Source: Sphingobium sp. (GTDB lineage Bacteria > Pseudomonadota > Alphaproteobacteria > Sphingomonadales > Sphingomonadaceae). Taken from it: DNA of 63,127 bases. A model generated the notes under the pieces. The model saw nothing but the letters and a program-made list of their open reading frames with translations. It made no database searches and was not told where the DNA came from. Every line of letters begins with the position of its first letter. The first letter of the stretch is position 1. The stretch lies in the NCBI RefSeq assembly GCF_003248505.1, contig NZ_QFOA01000013.1, forward strand, positions 1-63,127. The letters run 5' to 3'. Positions 7,984 through 15,930 of the stretch are shown piece by piece. The translations under genes and the position numbers were made by a program.

Positions 7984-9153
7984 TCATTCCGGTGCGGGAA
8001 CGGTTCGCACCGGCATGACTTCGGCATAGGGCATGATCATTCGCCCGTCCGGCGCGGCCGTGAAGGTGGTCTGCGTAGGATAGGCGAATTCGATCCCACG
8101 ATCGTTGAAATGGCGCAGGATGCCCAGTCCGATGCGATGGCGAACCAAGTAGATTTCGTCCCAACTGGGGAGATAGACATCGAATTCCACCTCGAAGTCG
8201 AGGCTGGACGCGCCGAAGCCGATGAAACCCGAGCGCACGAACACGCCGCCGGCCTCGGTTATGACTGCCTTGAGGATGTCGGGGATCTGTTCTGCCGTTT
8301 CGGGCGGGGTTTGGTAGATGACGCCGATGGCGAATTTGACGCGGCGGTGGTCGAGCGTCTGGAAGCTGGTGATTTCCTTCTGGAGCAGGTTGGCGTTGGA
8401 TATGACCTTGCGCTCGCCCGTGACCGCACGCAACCGGGTCGATTTAAGGCCGATCCGCTCCACCGTCGCGGTCGTCTGATCGTAGTTGATCGTCTCGCCC
8501 CGGCGGAACGGCTTGTCGAAGATGATCGACAGCGCGGCGAACAGGTCGGAGAAGATGCCCTGCGCAGCGAGACCGATCGCGATGCCGCCGATGCCGAGGC
8601 CCGCGACGAGGCCGGTAACGTTGACGCCCAGATTGTCGAGCACGACGATGGTCGCAATGGCGAACAAGGCGAAGGTGACGAGCACGCGAATGAGGCCCAT
8701 CGCATTGGCGAGCGTTTCGCCGCCGCCATCCTCCGCGAGCGTCTTTCGTTCGATGAGGCCGAGAATGATCTCCCGCCCCCAGATCGCGCCCTGGAACACG
8801 GTCGCGATGGTGAAGAAGAAGGCGACGGTGCGGAACAGGCTTTCGGGCGCGTCGGCATAGCCCACCACCAGCCGCGCGGCGACCATGATGCGGAAGAAAT
8901 GTCCCGTCTTCGCCGCTGCCCGGCCGATGACGTTGGCGTAGCTCAAGGGATCGCCACGCGTGCCGCGCCAACGCTTGCCTGCGCTCTTGAGCGCGGAAAG
9001 AGCGAGGTAGATGAGGATGCCTGCGCCGAACGCGATCAGGATCGAGAGATAATGAACCTGGAACCACGTGACGGTGGAATGCCACATCTCGCCCAGATCG
9101 GGAGCGGGAAGGTCGAGATCGATGGGGGGCGTATCTGTCTTCTTGGCTGGCAT
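7984..9153 (-). CDS. Mechanosensitive ion channel, MscS family
   Basis: A 389-residue inner-membrane channel of the MscS type, which opens on membrane tension to release solutes. Several hydrophobic helices are followed by the pore-lining TM3 (LVAGLGIGGIAIGLAAQGI) with its Gly/Ala packing pattern. The FSDLFAALSIIFDKPFRRGE motif opens the cytoplasmic beta domain, and a C-terminal alpha/beta domain follows. The start at 9153 (MPAKKTD) has AGGA upstream and avoids an Arg-rich extension. It lies 22 bases downstream of the topoisomerase gene on the same strand, so the two are probably cotranscribed. Confidence 0.92.
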   Translation of the reverse strand: MPAKKTDTPPIDLDLPAPDLGEMWHSTVTWFQVHYLSILIAFGAGILIYLALSALKSAGKRWRGTRGDPLSYANVIGRAAAKTGHFFRIMVAARLVVGYADAPESLFRTVAFFFTIATVFQGAIWGREIILGLIERKTLAEDGGGETLANAMGLIRVLVTFALFAIATIVVLDNLGVNVTGLVAGLGIGGIAIGLAAQGIFSDLFAALSIIFDKPFRRGETINYDQTTATVERIGLKSTRLRAVTGERKVISNANLLQKEITSFQTLDHRRVKFAIGVIYQTPPETAEQIPDILKAVITEAGGVFVRSGFIGFGASSLDFEVEFDVYLPSWDEIYLVRHRIGLGILRHFNDRGIEFAYPTQTTFTAAPDGRMIMPYAEVMPVRTVPAPE

Positions 9154-9175
9154 GATATCCTGTCGGTCCGGTGGA

Positions 9176-10183
9176 TCACGCCGCCTTGAGAAGCGGAGCG
9201 CAATCGGCAATGTCGTCGAGGAACGCGATCAGGCCGCGTTCCTCGCGCGAGAGATAGCGCGTCCGGCGCGGCAAGCGAAGCCCTGCGCGCCATTCATCCT
9301 GTCCTTCGCGGCAAAGCGCGATGAGAGCGGGGTGAACATAGCTTTTGCGGCTGATCGCGGGCGTGTTGCCGAGCGCGCGGGCGACCGGGTCCAGCAGTTC
9401 TTTCAGCGAGACATGGCCCGCCGCCAATGTTTCGAAGGCAATGGTGGTGGCGCCGAAGGTGCGGAAATGCTTGGCCGTGAAAGGGCCGCCCATGGCGTCC
9501 GCCAGATAGGCGTTCACGTCGTTGGAGGTAATGGGACGGGCATCGCCGTCCTCGTCCAGATATTGGAAGAGATGCTGGCCGGGCAGATCCTGCACCTGCC
9601 GCACGAAGCGGAGAAGGCGGGCATCGGTGATTCGCTGTTCCTGCTCCTTGCCCGACTTGGCGCGGAAGCGTAGCGTCAGCGACTTGCCGTTGAGGTCGAC
9701 ATGGCGACGGCGCAGCGTGGTCGCGCCGAAGCTTTTGTTGGTGGTGGCATAATGTTCGTTGCCGACGCGCAGCTTTGCCAGATCGAGCAGGCGCACGACC
9801 GCAGCGACGGTGCGGTCCTTGCGCAGTCCGCGCCTGGACAGATCGGCTTCGAGGCGGGCGCGCAATTTGGGCAGGGCGCGACCGAATTCGGGGCAGCCGG
9901 CATATTTCTCCGCCTCGCGCGCGGCGCGGAAATCGGGGTGGTAGCGATATTGGCGGCGGCCCCGGTCGTCGTAGCCCACTGCCTGGATATGGCCCCAGGG
10001 TGACGGGCAGAACCAGCAGTCGCGATAGGCGGGCGGCAGGGCGATGCGGTTCAACCGGTCGATTTCGTCCCGGTCGGCGATCCGATCGCCGCCCGCGTCA
10101 TAATAGGCCCAGCCGCGTTTCAGGGCGCGGCGCGTGATGCCGGGTGTGCTGTGATCGGCGTGGGTGACGCTCTCTTGGGGCAT
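9176..10183 (-). CDS. DNA topoisomerase IB (poxvirus-like)
   Basis: A 335-residue bacterial type IB topoisomerase, which relaxes supercoils through a 3'-phosphotyrosyl intermediate. The N-terminal part has the family pattern LPPAYRDCWFCPSPWGHIQA. The catalytic core shows LRVGNE (Arg139), KSGKE, FTAKHFRTFG (Arg241) and the nucleophile Tyr282 in SRKSYVHP. All expected catalytic residues are present. The ATG at 10183 is used because AGAAGG precedes it; earlier ATGs in frame lack this. Many alphaproteobacteria carry this gene as a second topoisomerase of unclear role. Confidence 0.93.
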   Translation of the reverse strand: MPQESVTHADHSTPGITRRALKRGWAYYDAGGDRIADRDEIDRLNRIALPPAYRDCWFCPSPWGHIQAVGYDDRGRRQYRYHPDFRAAREAEKYAGCPEFGRALPKLRARLEADLSRRGLRKDRTVAAVVRLLDLAKLRVGNEHYATTNKSFGATTLRRRHVDLNGKSLTLRFRAKSGKEQEQRITDARLLRFVRQVQDLPGQHLFQYLDEDGDARPITSNDVNAYLADAMGGPFTAKHFRTFGATTIAFETLAAGHVSLKELLDPVARALGNTPAISRKSYVHPALIALCREGQDEWRAGLRLPRRTRYLSREERGLIAFLDDIADCAPLLKAA

Positions 10184-10287
10184 GTTCGTCCTTCTCATGC
10201 CCGAAAACCCGCCGTTCATCGCTTCGTTCCGCAACCCTTGGGGCGGCGGGCCGTTGAGCGTGCTCCCGCATAACCAGGAGACCCCCC

Positions 10288-10842
10288 ATGCCGTCCATCC
10301 AAGAAAGCCGCATCCTGATCGTCGCGACCGACGGGTTCGAGCAGTCGGAACTGTTCGATCCGCGCCAGACCCTGATCGAGGCGGGTGCCAAGGTAACGCT
10401 CGCCTCGCCCGGCACCGATCCCATCCAGGGCATGAAGCATGACGAGAAGGGCGACACGATAACGCCCGACATCACGCTCGATCAGGTGAAGATCGAGGAA
10501 TATGACGGGCTGCTGCTACCCGGCGGCGTCGCCAACCCCGATACGCTGCGCACCAACGACAAGGCGGTGGAGATCGTCCGCAACTTCACCCTGTCGGGCA
10601 AGCCCGTGGCCGCGATCTGCCACGGTCCTTGGTTGCTTGTGGAAGCCGATGTTGTCGACGGCAAGACCGTCACGTCCTGGCCGTCGGTGCGCACCGACCT
10701 TGCTAACGCGGGCGCGAGCGTGGTCGACAAGGAAGTCGTGGTCGACGGCAACCTCATCACCAGCCGCAATCCCGACGATATCCCTGCCTTCACCGAGGCC
10801 TTCAAGACAGCCGTTGAGCAAGTCGCCACGGCGGACGCCTGA
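10288..10842 (+). CDS. DJ-1/PfpI family protein (class I glutamine amidotransferase-like)
   Basis: A 184-residue protein of the PfpI/YhbO type, linked to stress protection and reported deglycase or protease activities. The nucleophile elbow AAICHGPW puts the Cys at 111 with His112 next to it. The conserved Glu (DGFEQSE, Glu18) and the LLLPGGVANPD loop are present. A GGAG Shine-Dalgarno precedes the ATG. It is divergent from the topoisomerase gene and its 3' end overlaps the convergent membrane-protein gene by 41 bases. Confidence 0.92.
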   Translation: MPSIQESRILIVATDGFEQSELFDPRQTLIEAGAKVTLASPGTDPIQGMKHDEKGDTITPDITLDQVKIEEYDGLLLPGGVANPDTLRTNDKAVEIVRNFTLSGKPVAAICHGPWLLVEADVVDGKTVTSWPSVRTDLANAGASVVDKEVVVDGNLITSRNPDDIPAFTEAFKTAVEQVATADA

Positions 10843-11518
10843 AGACCAAGCTGTCGCCGCCGTCCGGTCGCCGCCATGGCACCGGGCGGCGGCGCAGCGT
10901 CGACAGATGCGCCAGCGCGAGGAGCACGCCGACGACGCAGAGCGGCGCAAGGCGCGGCAGAAGCGCAGGCGCCAGTGCCAGGGCGATACCGGTGAGCGCC
11001 AGCGCCGCGAGCGTGGCCGACAGGGCGCTCGCCTCTCCATCGGGGCCGCGCAGCCAGAAGAGGCAGGCGGCCACCCCGGTCACGAAGGCGAGGGCGTAAA
11101 GGGCCGTTTCGAGCGATATGATCGCGCAGGATGCGATGAGCAGAATCAGGACGAGCGCGATCCTTGGGCGCGACAGGCGCGCCATCGCATGGGTGCAGAT
11201 CGAGTAGAGCAGCAGTTCCGCCATCGTGGCCGCAAGCAGGATCGATCCCGCGCGCGTACCCTGGCCGCCAGCCAGTGCCGCGAGCGCAGCCATGGCCCAT
11301 GGAAGAACGTGCCGGGGCGCCATGCGAATATGGCTGATCCACGACGATGCGCCCCGCAGCGTGAAGCGCCGGTCGGCGAGGCGAAGGTGGAAACCCCCGG
11401 CCATGAATAGTGCCATGGTCGCCATGCGCGCCATGGCAGGCGTGAGCAACGGTGCCGCAAGCAGCAGGACGAGCGCCAACCCGTGCGCGATGCGAAGGAG
11501 GAGGGGCTGACGACTCAT
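10802..11518 (-). CDS. Polytopic membrane protein of unknown function, coupled to the O-ligase gene
   Basis: The protein has 238 residues, mostly hydrophobic, with about six or seven helices (for example LALVLLLAAPLLTPAMA, IALVLILLIASCAIISL and LAALALTGIALALAPALLP) and an Arg-rich C-terminus. I do not recognise a family. The ATG overlaps the stop of the upstream O-ligase gene by ATGA (11515-11518), so translation is coupled and a role in the same surface-polysaccharide step is likely. Its last 41 bases overlap the convergent PfpI gene, which slightly lowers confidence in the exact C-terminus. Confidence 0.7.
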   Translation of the reverse strand: MSRQPLLLRIAHGLALVLLLAAPLLTPAMARMATMALFMAGGFHLRLADRRFTLRGASSWISHIRMAPRHVLPWAMAALAALAGGQGTRAGSILLAATMAELLLYSICTHAMARLSRPRIALVLILLIASCAIISLETALYALAFVTGVAACLFWLRGPDGEASALSATLAALALTGIALALAPALLPRLAPLCVVGVLLALAHLSTLRRRPVPWRRPDGGDSLVFRRPPWRLAQRLS

Positions 11519-12879
11519 GCGGGCAGCCTCTGCCGTGCGACCAGCGCAGCCTGAAGATCGCGCCGGGCCGCGTCCTTGGCGCGGCGGGTGACATAAGTGT
11601 CCAGCCCGATCTGGAGCGCCAGCATCATGAAGACGAACGGCTGGTAGGCGATGCCCACGAACAGCGATCCGACCATGTAGACCACATGCCCCTGCTGAAG
11701 CGCGAGGGCGAAGGGCGCGATCCACGCATCCTGCGGGCCGTCGCGCGTGCGGTATCGGCGGCGGATCGCTTCGGTACGAATGAAGCAGATCCCATGCAGG
11801 AGCGCCCAGATCGCGAAGCCGAAATAGCCCTGTTCGCCCAGCATTTCGAAATAGGCGCTGTGATAGGCGCGCCCACGGTCGGTGACGAGGCGGCTTTCCA
11901 CGCGCGTGCCAGCGCCGTCGCTCACGGTTTCCTGCGTGTGGTAGGTAAAGCTGTTGGCGAGATAATTGTCGAAGCCGCCGCCGCCCGGATGCGTCTTCAC
12001 ATAATCGAGCGTCCACATCCACACCGCCACGCGGGTGGAGGCGCTTTCGTCGCCCTGGTGATTTTCGATCGTCTTCATCCGGTCGGTGAAGCTGGCCGGG
12101 AGGAACGGGATGGCGGCGATGCCCGCGAAGGCGATGAGGGGGGCGTAGACGAATTTCCGCTTCGAATGCATCAGCATCATGCCCGCAAGCAGGATGAGGC
12201 AGACAAGGCCGGTGCGCGCTTCGGTGCCGATCGGCATCAACATGCAGGCGAGGCACAGGCACCAGGCGAAGAGCTTCACCCGCCAGTCGGGCGGGAATAT
12301 GGTGCCGTGACGCGTGAACCAGAGGATGAGCGGGATGAGCGAGATGGCGACGCACGAAATGATGCTGCCTTCGTAAAGGCCGCTATTGTTTTCCACCATG
12401 AGGTTCAGCACGCCGTAGCCGCCGCCCGACAGCGCGGTCTTCATGCCGCCGTTGATGATGATCGTGCTGGCGCACAGGATCATGAACAGCGCAAGCGCCT
12501 CGATCCGCAACCGGGTGCGCAGGACGAGAGGGAGGAACACGCCCGCGACGATCGCCTTCCACACCCAGTTCCATTTTGAGAGCGCCTCGACCGGGAAATC
12601 GGCGGTCATTGTGGTGTAGCCGCACCAGGCGACGAGCAGTAGCATGAGGCCCTTCCGCACGGAAAAGCGGCAATTTTTCTTATCGTCCACCGCCAGCCAT
12701 GCGCCGACCATCAGCGCGAAGGCGATGGCGGAAATGGGGATGGCGTTCAGCAGGAAATAGGACAAACGTTGGGGCGAGACGATGTCGATATAAGCGTAGA
12801 GCGCGACCAGCAGGAACGGGCGCTTCAACCCCATGAGGCCGAAGAGGCCAAGGAAAGCGAGGAAGAAAAGGTCACGCAT
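11515..12879 (-). CDS. Putative O-glycosylation ligase, exosortase A system-associated
   Basis: A Wzy/O-antigen-ligase-like membrane protein of 454 residues. The N-terminus (MRDLFFLAFLGLFGLMGLKRP, then VSPQRLSYF) matches the exosortase-A-associated ligase family. About ten helices surround a large periplasmic loop containing YHSAYFEMLGEQGYFGF, the H-x-Y-F-E-xL-GE-G region shared by ligases and polymerases. Such enzymes transfer or polymerise undecaprenyl-linked glycans. The ATG at 12879 is used; the longer frame adds an improbable Pro/Arg stretch. The partner exosortase is not in the window, but an exosortase-A-associated glycosyltransferase is divergently encoded next door. Confidence 0.85.
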   Translation of the reverse strand: MRDLFFLAFLGLFGLMGLKRPFLLVALYAYIDIVSPQRLSYFLLNAIPISAIAFALMVGAWLAVDDKKNCRFSVRKGLMLLLVAWCGYTTMTADFPVEALSKWNWVWKAIVAGVFLPLVLRTRLRIEALALFMILCASTIIINGGMKTALSGGGYGVLNLMVENNSGLYEGSIISCVAISLIPLILWFTRHGTIFPPDWRVKLFAWCLCLACMLMPIGTEARTGLVCLILLAGMMLMHSKRKFVYAPLIAFAGIAAIPFLPASFTDRMKTIENHQGDESASTRVAVWMWTLDYVKTHPGGGGFDNYLANSFTYHTQETVSDGAGTRVESRLVTDRGRAYHSAYFEMLGEQGYFGFAIWALLHGICFIRTEAIRRRYRTRDGPQDAWIAPFALALQQGHVVYMVGSLFVGIAYQPFVFMMLALQIGLDTYVTRRAKDAARRDLQAALVARQRLPA

Positions 12880-13012
12880 CGGTGGGAACCTCTCCCCGCC
12901 CGTCCGAGTCGCCAGGCGCGGGGTCGCGGTCGAGATCGGCGCGCGACAGCAGCCGCCAGGCGGCAAGCAGGATCGCCCCGTGGCTCACCAGCAGGGAAAG
13001 CATGTCGATCAT
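12872..13012 (-). CDS. Possible 46-residue membrane peptide overlapping the O-ligase start
   Basis: A short frame starting MIDMLSLLVSHGAILLAAWR and ending EVPTDA. It has one hydrophobic segment and an acidic tail. Its stop lies 8 bases inside the O-ligase gene, an arrangement typical of coupled small genes. There is no convincing Shine-Dalgarno before either ATG (13012 or 13003), so it may be only an upstream frame in the leader. Confidence 0.35.
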   Translation of the reverse strand: MIDMLSLLVSHGAILLAAWRLLSRADLDRDPAPGDSDGRGEVPTDA

Positions 13013-13103
13013 GGGAGGGGGGAATGTCCGGTCTGCACGGTCCTTTCCCTAACGAGACAGAGTTTATGGGCCGTTAAACCTTTTGCGGCAGACCATGCGG
13101 GCT

Positions 13104-14330
13104 ATGACTCGCATTCTCCATGTGCTGGACCACAGCCTGCCGCTGCACAGCGGCTACACCTTTCGGACGAGGGCGATCCTGCGTGCGCAGGCCGCACGAG
13201 GATGGGAGGTGCGCGGCATCACCGGACATCGCCATAGCGCGCAGGGGCCGCTGGTGGAGGAGGTCGACGGCCTGATCTTTCACCGCACGCCCGGCGTCGC
13301 GGCGGCGGGCAATCCGCTGATTCGGGAATGGCGCGACATCGCCGCCCATGCCGACGCCATCGACGCGCTGGTCAGGAAATGGCGACCCGACGTGATCCAC
13401 GCGCATTCGCCCGTGCTCAACGCCATGGCGGCGCAGAAGGTGGCGAAACGCCACGGCCTGCCGATGATCTACGAAATCCGCGCCTTTTGGGAAGATGCGG
13501 CGGTCGGCAACGGCACGAGCGTAGAGGGCAGTCCGCGTTACTGGCTGACACGGCAACTCGAAACCCACGCCGTGCGACAGGCGGACGCGGTCGCCGTGAT
13601 CTGCGAGGGGCTTCGCGGCGACCTGATCGCGCGCGGCATCGACGCGGGCAGGATCATCGTGTCGCCCAACGGGGTCGACATGGAGCAGTTCGGAACGCCG
13701 GTGGCCCGCGATCCGGCTCTGACCGCGAAGCTGGGGCTGGAGGATGCCGACGTGGTCGGCTTCATCGGCAGCTTCTACGATTATGAAGGGCTCGACGACC
13801 TGATCGCCGCGATGCCGCGACTCGTGCGCGCCCGGCCCAGCGCGAAGCTGCTGCTGGTGGGTGGCGGGCCGCGCGAGGCGGCGCTGCGCGATCAGGCGAC
13901 GGCATCGCCCTTCGCCGACCGCATCCGCTTTGTCGGGCGCGTGCCGCATGATGCGGTCGAACATTATTATGCACAGATCGACGTGCTGGCCTATCCTCGA
14001 AAGGCGATGCGCCTCACCGATCTGGTGACGCCGCTCAAGCCGCTGGAAGCCATGGCGCAGGGGCGGCTGGTCGCAGCGTCGAGCGTCGGCGGCCATCGCG
14101 AACTGATCGAGGATGGCGTCACCGGCACGCTGTTTCCGCCCGACGATCCCGCCGGGATCGCACAGGCGCTGGCCGGGCTTTTCGCGCAGCGCCAACGCTG
14201 GGACGAACGGCGCGCGGTCGCCCGCGCTTTTGTCGAGGCGGAGCGCAACTGGGCCGCCAACATTCTGCGTTACGAACCGGTTTACGAACGCCTGCTCACC
14301 CGCCCCGCCGACGCGCGGGCGGCGGCTTGA
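13104..14330 (+). CDS. Exosortase A-associated glycosyltransferase, GT4 type (Daro_2409 family)
   Basis: A 408-residue GT-B retaining glycosyltransferase. It begins RILHVLDHSLPLHSGYTFRT, the hallmark of the exosortase-A-associated subfamily. The C-terminal GT4 domain shows the nucleotide-sugar loop (LLLVGGGPREAAL) and the LKPLEAMAQG...SSVGGHRELI motif that positions the donor. It likely adds a sugar to an undecaprenyl-linked or protein-linked glycan on the cytoplasmic face. The start is uncertain between ATG 13095 and ATG 13104; the latter puts the conserved RILHVLDH at residue 3. It is divergent from the O-ligase operon. Confidence 0.9.
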   Translation: MTRILHVLDHSLPLHSGYTFRTRAILRAQAARGWEVRGITGHRHSAQGPLVEEVDGLIFHRTPGVAAAGNPLIREWRDIAAHADAIDALVRKWRPDVIHAHSPVLNAMAAQKVAKRHGLPMIYEIRAFWEDAAVGNGTSVEGSPRYWLTRQLETHAVRQADAVAVICEGLRGDLIARGIDAGRIIVSPNGVDMEQFGTPVARDPALTAKLGLEDADVVGFIGSFYDYEGLDDLIAAMPRLVRARPSAKLLLVGGGPREAALRDQATASPFADRIRFVGRVPHDAVEHYYAQIDVLAYPRKAMRLTDLVTPLKPLEAMAQGRLVAASSVGGHRELIEDGVTGTLFPPDDPAGIAQALAGLFAQRQRWDERRAVARAFVEAERNWAANILRYEPVYERLLTRPADARAAA

Positions 14331-14348
14331 AGGGGGGCGGGGGGCATC

Positions 14349-15254
14349 ATGCGGCACGCGCGCATGGCCGGGACGATGGCGGTGCTGGGGGCCGCCGCGG
14401 CCGCGCTGGCGGTGCTGTGGCTGCCTGTCGGTTTGATCGAGACGGTCGTGGCGTCGAGCGGCCTCAGCGAAGCGGTGCCCGCTGCGGCGCCGCCGCTGGG
14501 ACGGACCGCGCGGCTCGTGCTGGCGGCCTTCGCCGGGCTGATGACCGCAGGAATCATGGGTTTGGCGGCGCGCGCACCGGACGGCGCGCGCGAGGATAGT
14601 GAAGAGCAGGCGCGCGACGATCGCGCGCGAGGAGCAAAGAGCATGGGTTTTGCCTTTTCCAGACTGACCGCGCTGGCCAGGGGCCGCGCCGCCCCTGTCG
14701 ACGTGTCGCCCGCCCCGGCGCTACGCCGGGCCGACGCGCATCCCGACGCGCCGCCGCGCCCGCCGATCTTTGCGAGCAAGGATTTCGACGGGCTCGACAT
14801 CTTCAACCGCACGCCGCGCAGCGAGCTTCCTGCGATCGCAGAGGCACCGGCGCCGTTCGCAGCGCCCGCCGAACCGACCTTCCTGCGCGCCGCCGCGCCG
14901 GTCTTCGCGCAGGAAGAAGCGATGACCGACCATGTGTGGGATGAGGAACCCGAGCCGCTGTGGGACGAGCCGGTCGATTTCGCGCCCGGCCCGGCTGGCG
15001 TGCAGCCGCCGATGGCCCCGCTGCCCCTGCGCGGGTCCACACAGGGCCTTTCGATCGGCGAACTGACCGAACGGCTGGAGCGCGGCCTGGCACTGCGCAC
15101 CCGCGCGACCGTGCCACCCGTGGCGCGCGGCGGCGTGATTGCCGACATGCCGGTCGCGCAAGCGGTGCCGGTGCGCGATCATGTCGCTCGCGATACCGAC
15201 GCGGCGCTGCGCGAGGCGTTGGGCACGCTGCGGTCGATGGCGGGTCGCCGCTAG
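14349..15254 (+). CDS. Membrane-anchored protein with a disordered, acidic/Pro-rich cytoplasmic region
   Basis: The protein has 301 residues. Two N-terminal hydrophobic helices (AVLGAAAAALAVLWLPVGLI and LVLAAFAGLMTAGIMGLAA) are followed by ~220 residues rich in Ala, Pro, Asp and Glu, including DHVWDEEPEPLWDEPVDF. Near the C-terminus, LSIGELTERLERGLALRTR looks like a short amphipathic helix. The family is not recognised; similar proteins occur in sphingomonads, often as unnamed conserved genes. It begins 18 bases after the glycosyltransferase stop and may share its transcript. Confidence 0.65.
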   Translation: MRHARMAGTMAVLGAAAAALAVLWLPVGLIETVVASSGLSEAVPAAAPPLGRTARLVLAAFAGLMTAGIMGLAARAPDGAREDSEEQARDDRARGAKSMGFAFSRLTALARGRAAPVDVSPAPALRRADAHPDAPPRPPIFASKDFDGLDIFNRTPRSELPAIAEAPAPFAAPAEPTFLRAAAPVFAQEEAMTDHVWDEEPEPLWDEPVDFAPGPAGVQPPMAPLPLRGSTQGLSIGELTERLERGLALRTRATVPPVARGGVIADMPVAQAVPVRDHVARDTDAALREALGTLRSMAGRR

Positions 15255-15262
15255 GCCCGCGA

Positions 15263-15634
15263 TCACCAGTCCGCGATGGTGAGCGCGGACAGTTCCACCC
15301 ACGGGGAATCCGCGTCCTGCCCGCTCGCGTCGACCTGGATGTCGGCGACGAAGTGGCCGGGGAGGCGAAATTCGACCGAATCGAGGCCGTCGGGAAAGGC
15401 GTCCGCCCGCTCGGCCGCACGTTCACCGCGAAAGCGGATGCGGATAACGTGACGGCGGCCTTCGAACAGGGCGCTGGCCCACGGACGACTCGTCGCACGC
15501 TCGATTTCGGAGGCGCGGCCCGCCCGCACGATCAGATACGCCAGCAGGCGGGGCAGCGGATCGGGCTTACGTGCGCCGTTCGCTTTGTTTCGGACCAGAT
15601 TCGCTGCACGCGATTGCGGAAGAACCCTTGTCAT
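15263..15634 (-). CDS. Conserved hypothetical protein, coupled to a small HTH-like protein
   Basis: A 123-residue soluble, basic protein with no recognised domain. The N-terminus is Arg/Asn-rich (RAANLVRNKANGARKPDPL) and the C-terminal half has alternating charged and hydrophobic strands (HVIRIRFRGERAAER, then FVADIQVDASG). The ATG at 15634 overlaps the stop of the preceding 61-codon gene as ATGA and has CAGGAG upstream. The longer frame reads into that gene and is a shadow. It is the second gene of the leftward arm of the divergent regulator locus. Confidence 0.65.
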   Translation of the reverse strand: MTRVLPQSRAANLVRNKANGARKPDPLPRLLAYLIVRAGRASEIERATSRPWASALFEGRRHVIRIRFRGERAAERADAFPDGLDSVEFRLPGHFVADIQVDASGQDADSPWVELSALTIADW

Positions 15635-15816
15635 TGGCCGTGGCTCCTGCGATAAGTGTTCATGAAATGTTCTATGCTCCGCGATACCCGTGCGCCCGGT
15701 TCGCGCCCCAGCCGCAGGTCGAAGACCAGCCGCGGATCGCGCGCGCAATCGCGACCGAACCGCGTCGGTGGCATGCGGAATTCCTGCAAAAACTTCTCTA
15801 TCTTTATCAGCAACAT
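15631..15816 (-). CDS. Small helix-turn-helix-like protein (Cro-like candidate)
   Basis: A 61-residue basic protein. The pattern IEKFLQEFRM / PPTRFGRDC / ARDPRLVFDLRLGRE / SRSIEHFM fits a four-helix XRE/Cro-type fold, with RLVFDLRLGR as the recognition helix. This is pattern recognition, not a search. GGGGGA precedes the ATG at a suitable distance. It is transcribed away from the S24 regulator, and the 114-base gap holds two palindromes. It is coupled by ATGA to the 123-residue gene downstream. Confidence 0.65.
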   Translation of the reverse strand: MLLIKIEKFLQEFRMPPTRFGRDCARDPRLVFDLRLGREPGARVSRSIEHFMNTYRRSHGQ

Positions 15817-15860
15817 CGACTGTCCGTCCCCCAGTACCGCGACTCATGCCCCGCGATTCG

Positions 15861-15876
15861 ATAGGCATATTCCTAT
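15861..15876. promoter_or_regulatory. Palindromic operator 1 of the divergent regulator locus
   Basis: ATAGG and CCTAT arms around CATATT. It shares the TAGGnAnATTCCTA form with operator 2 and lies 45 bases from the start of the leftward HTH gene. Confidence 0.6.
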
Positions 15877-15900
15877 CTCTAACCCAATCTCCTACTTGTC

Positions 15901-15914
15901 TAGGAAAATTCCTA
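15901..15914. promoter_or_regulatory. Palindromic operator 2 of the divergent regulator locus
   Basis: TAGGAA-AA-TTCCTA, a perfect 6-bp inverted repeat. Its centre is 39 bases from that of operator 1. It lies 16 bases before the ATG of the S24 regulator, so a bound protein would block its translation start region or promoter. Confidence 0.65.
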
Positions 15915-15930
15915 TCATTATGGACCGAAT

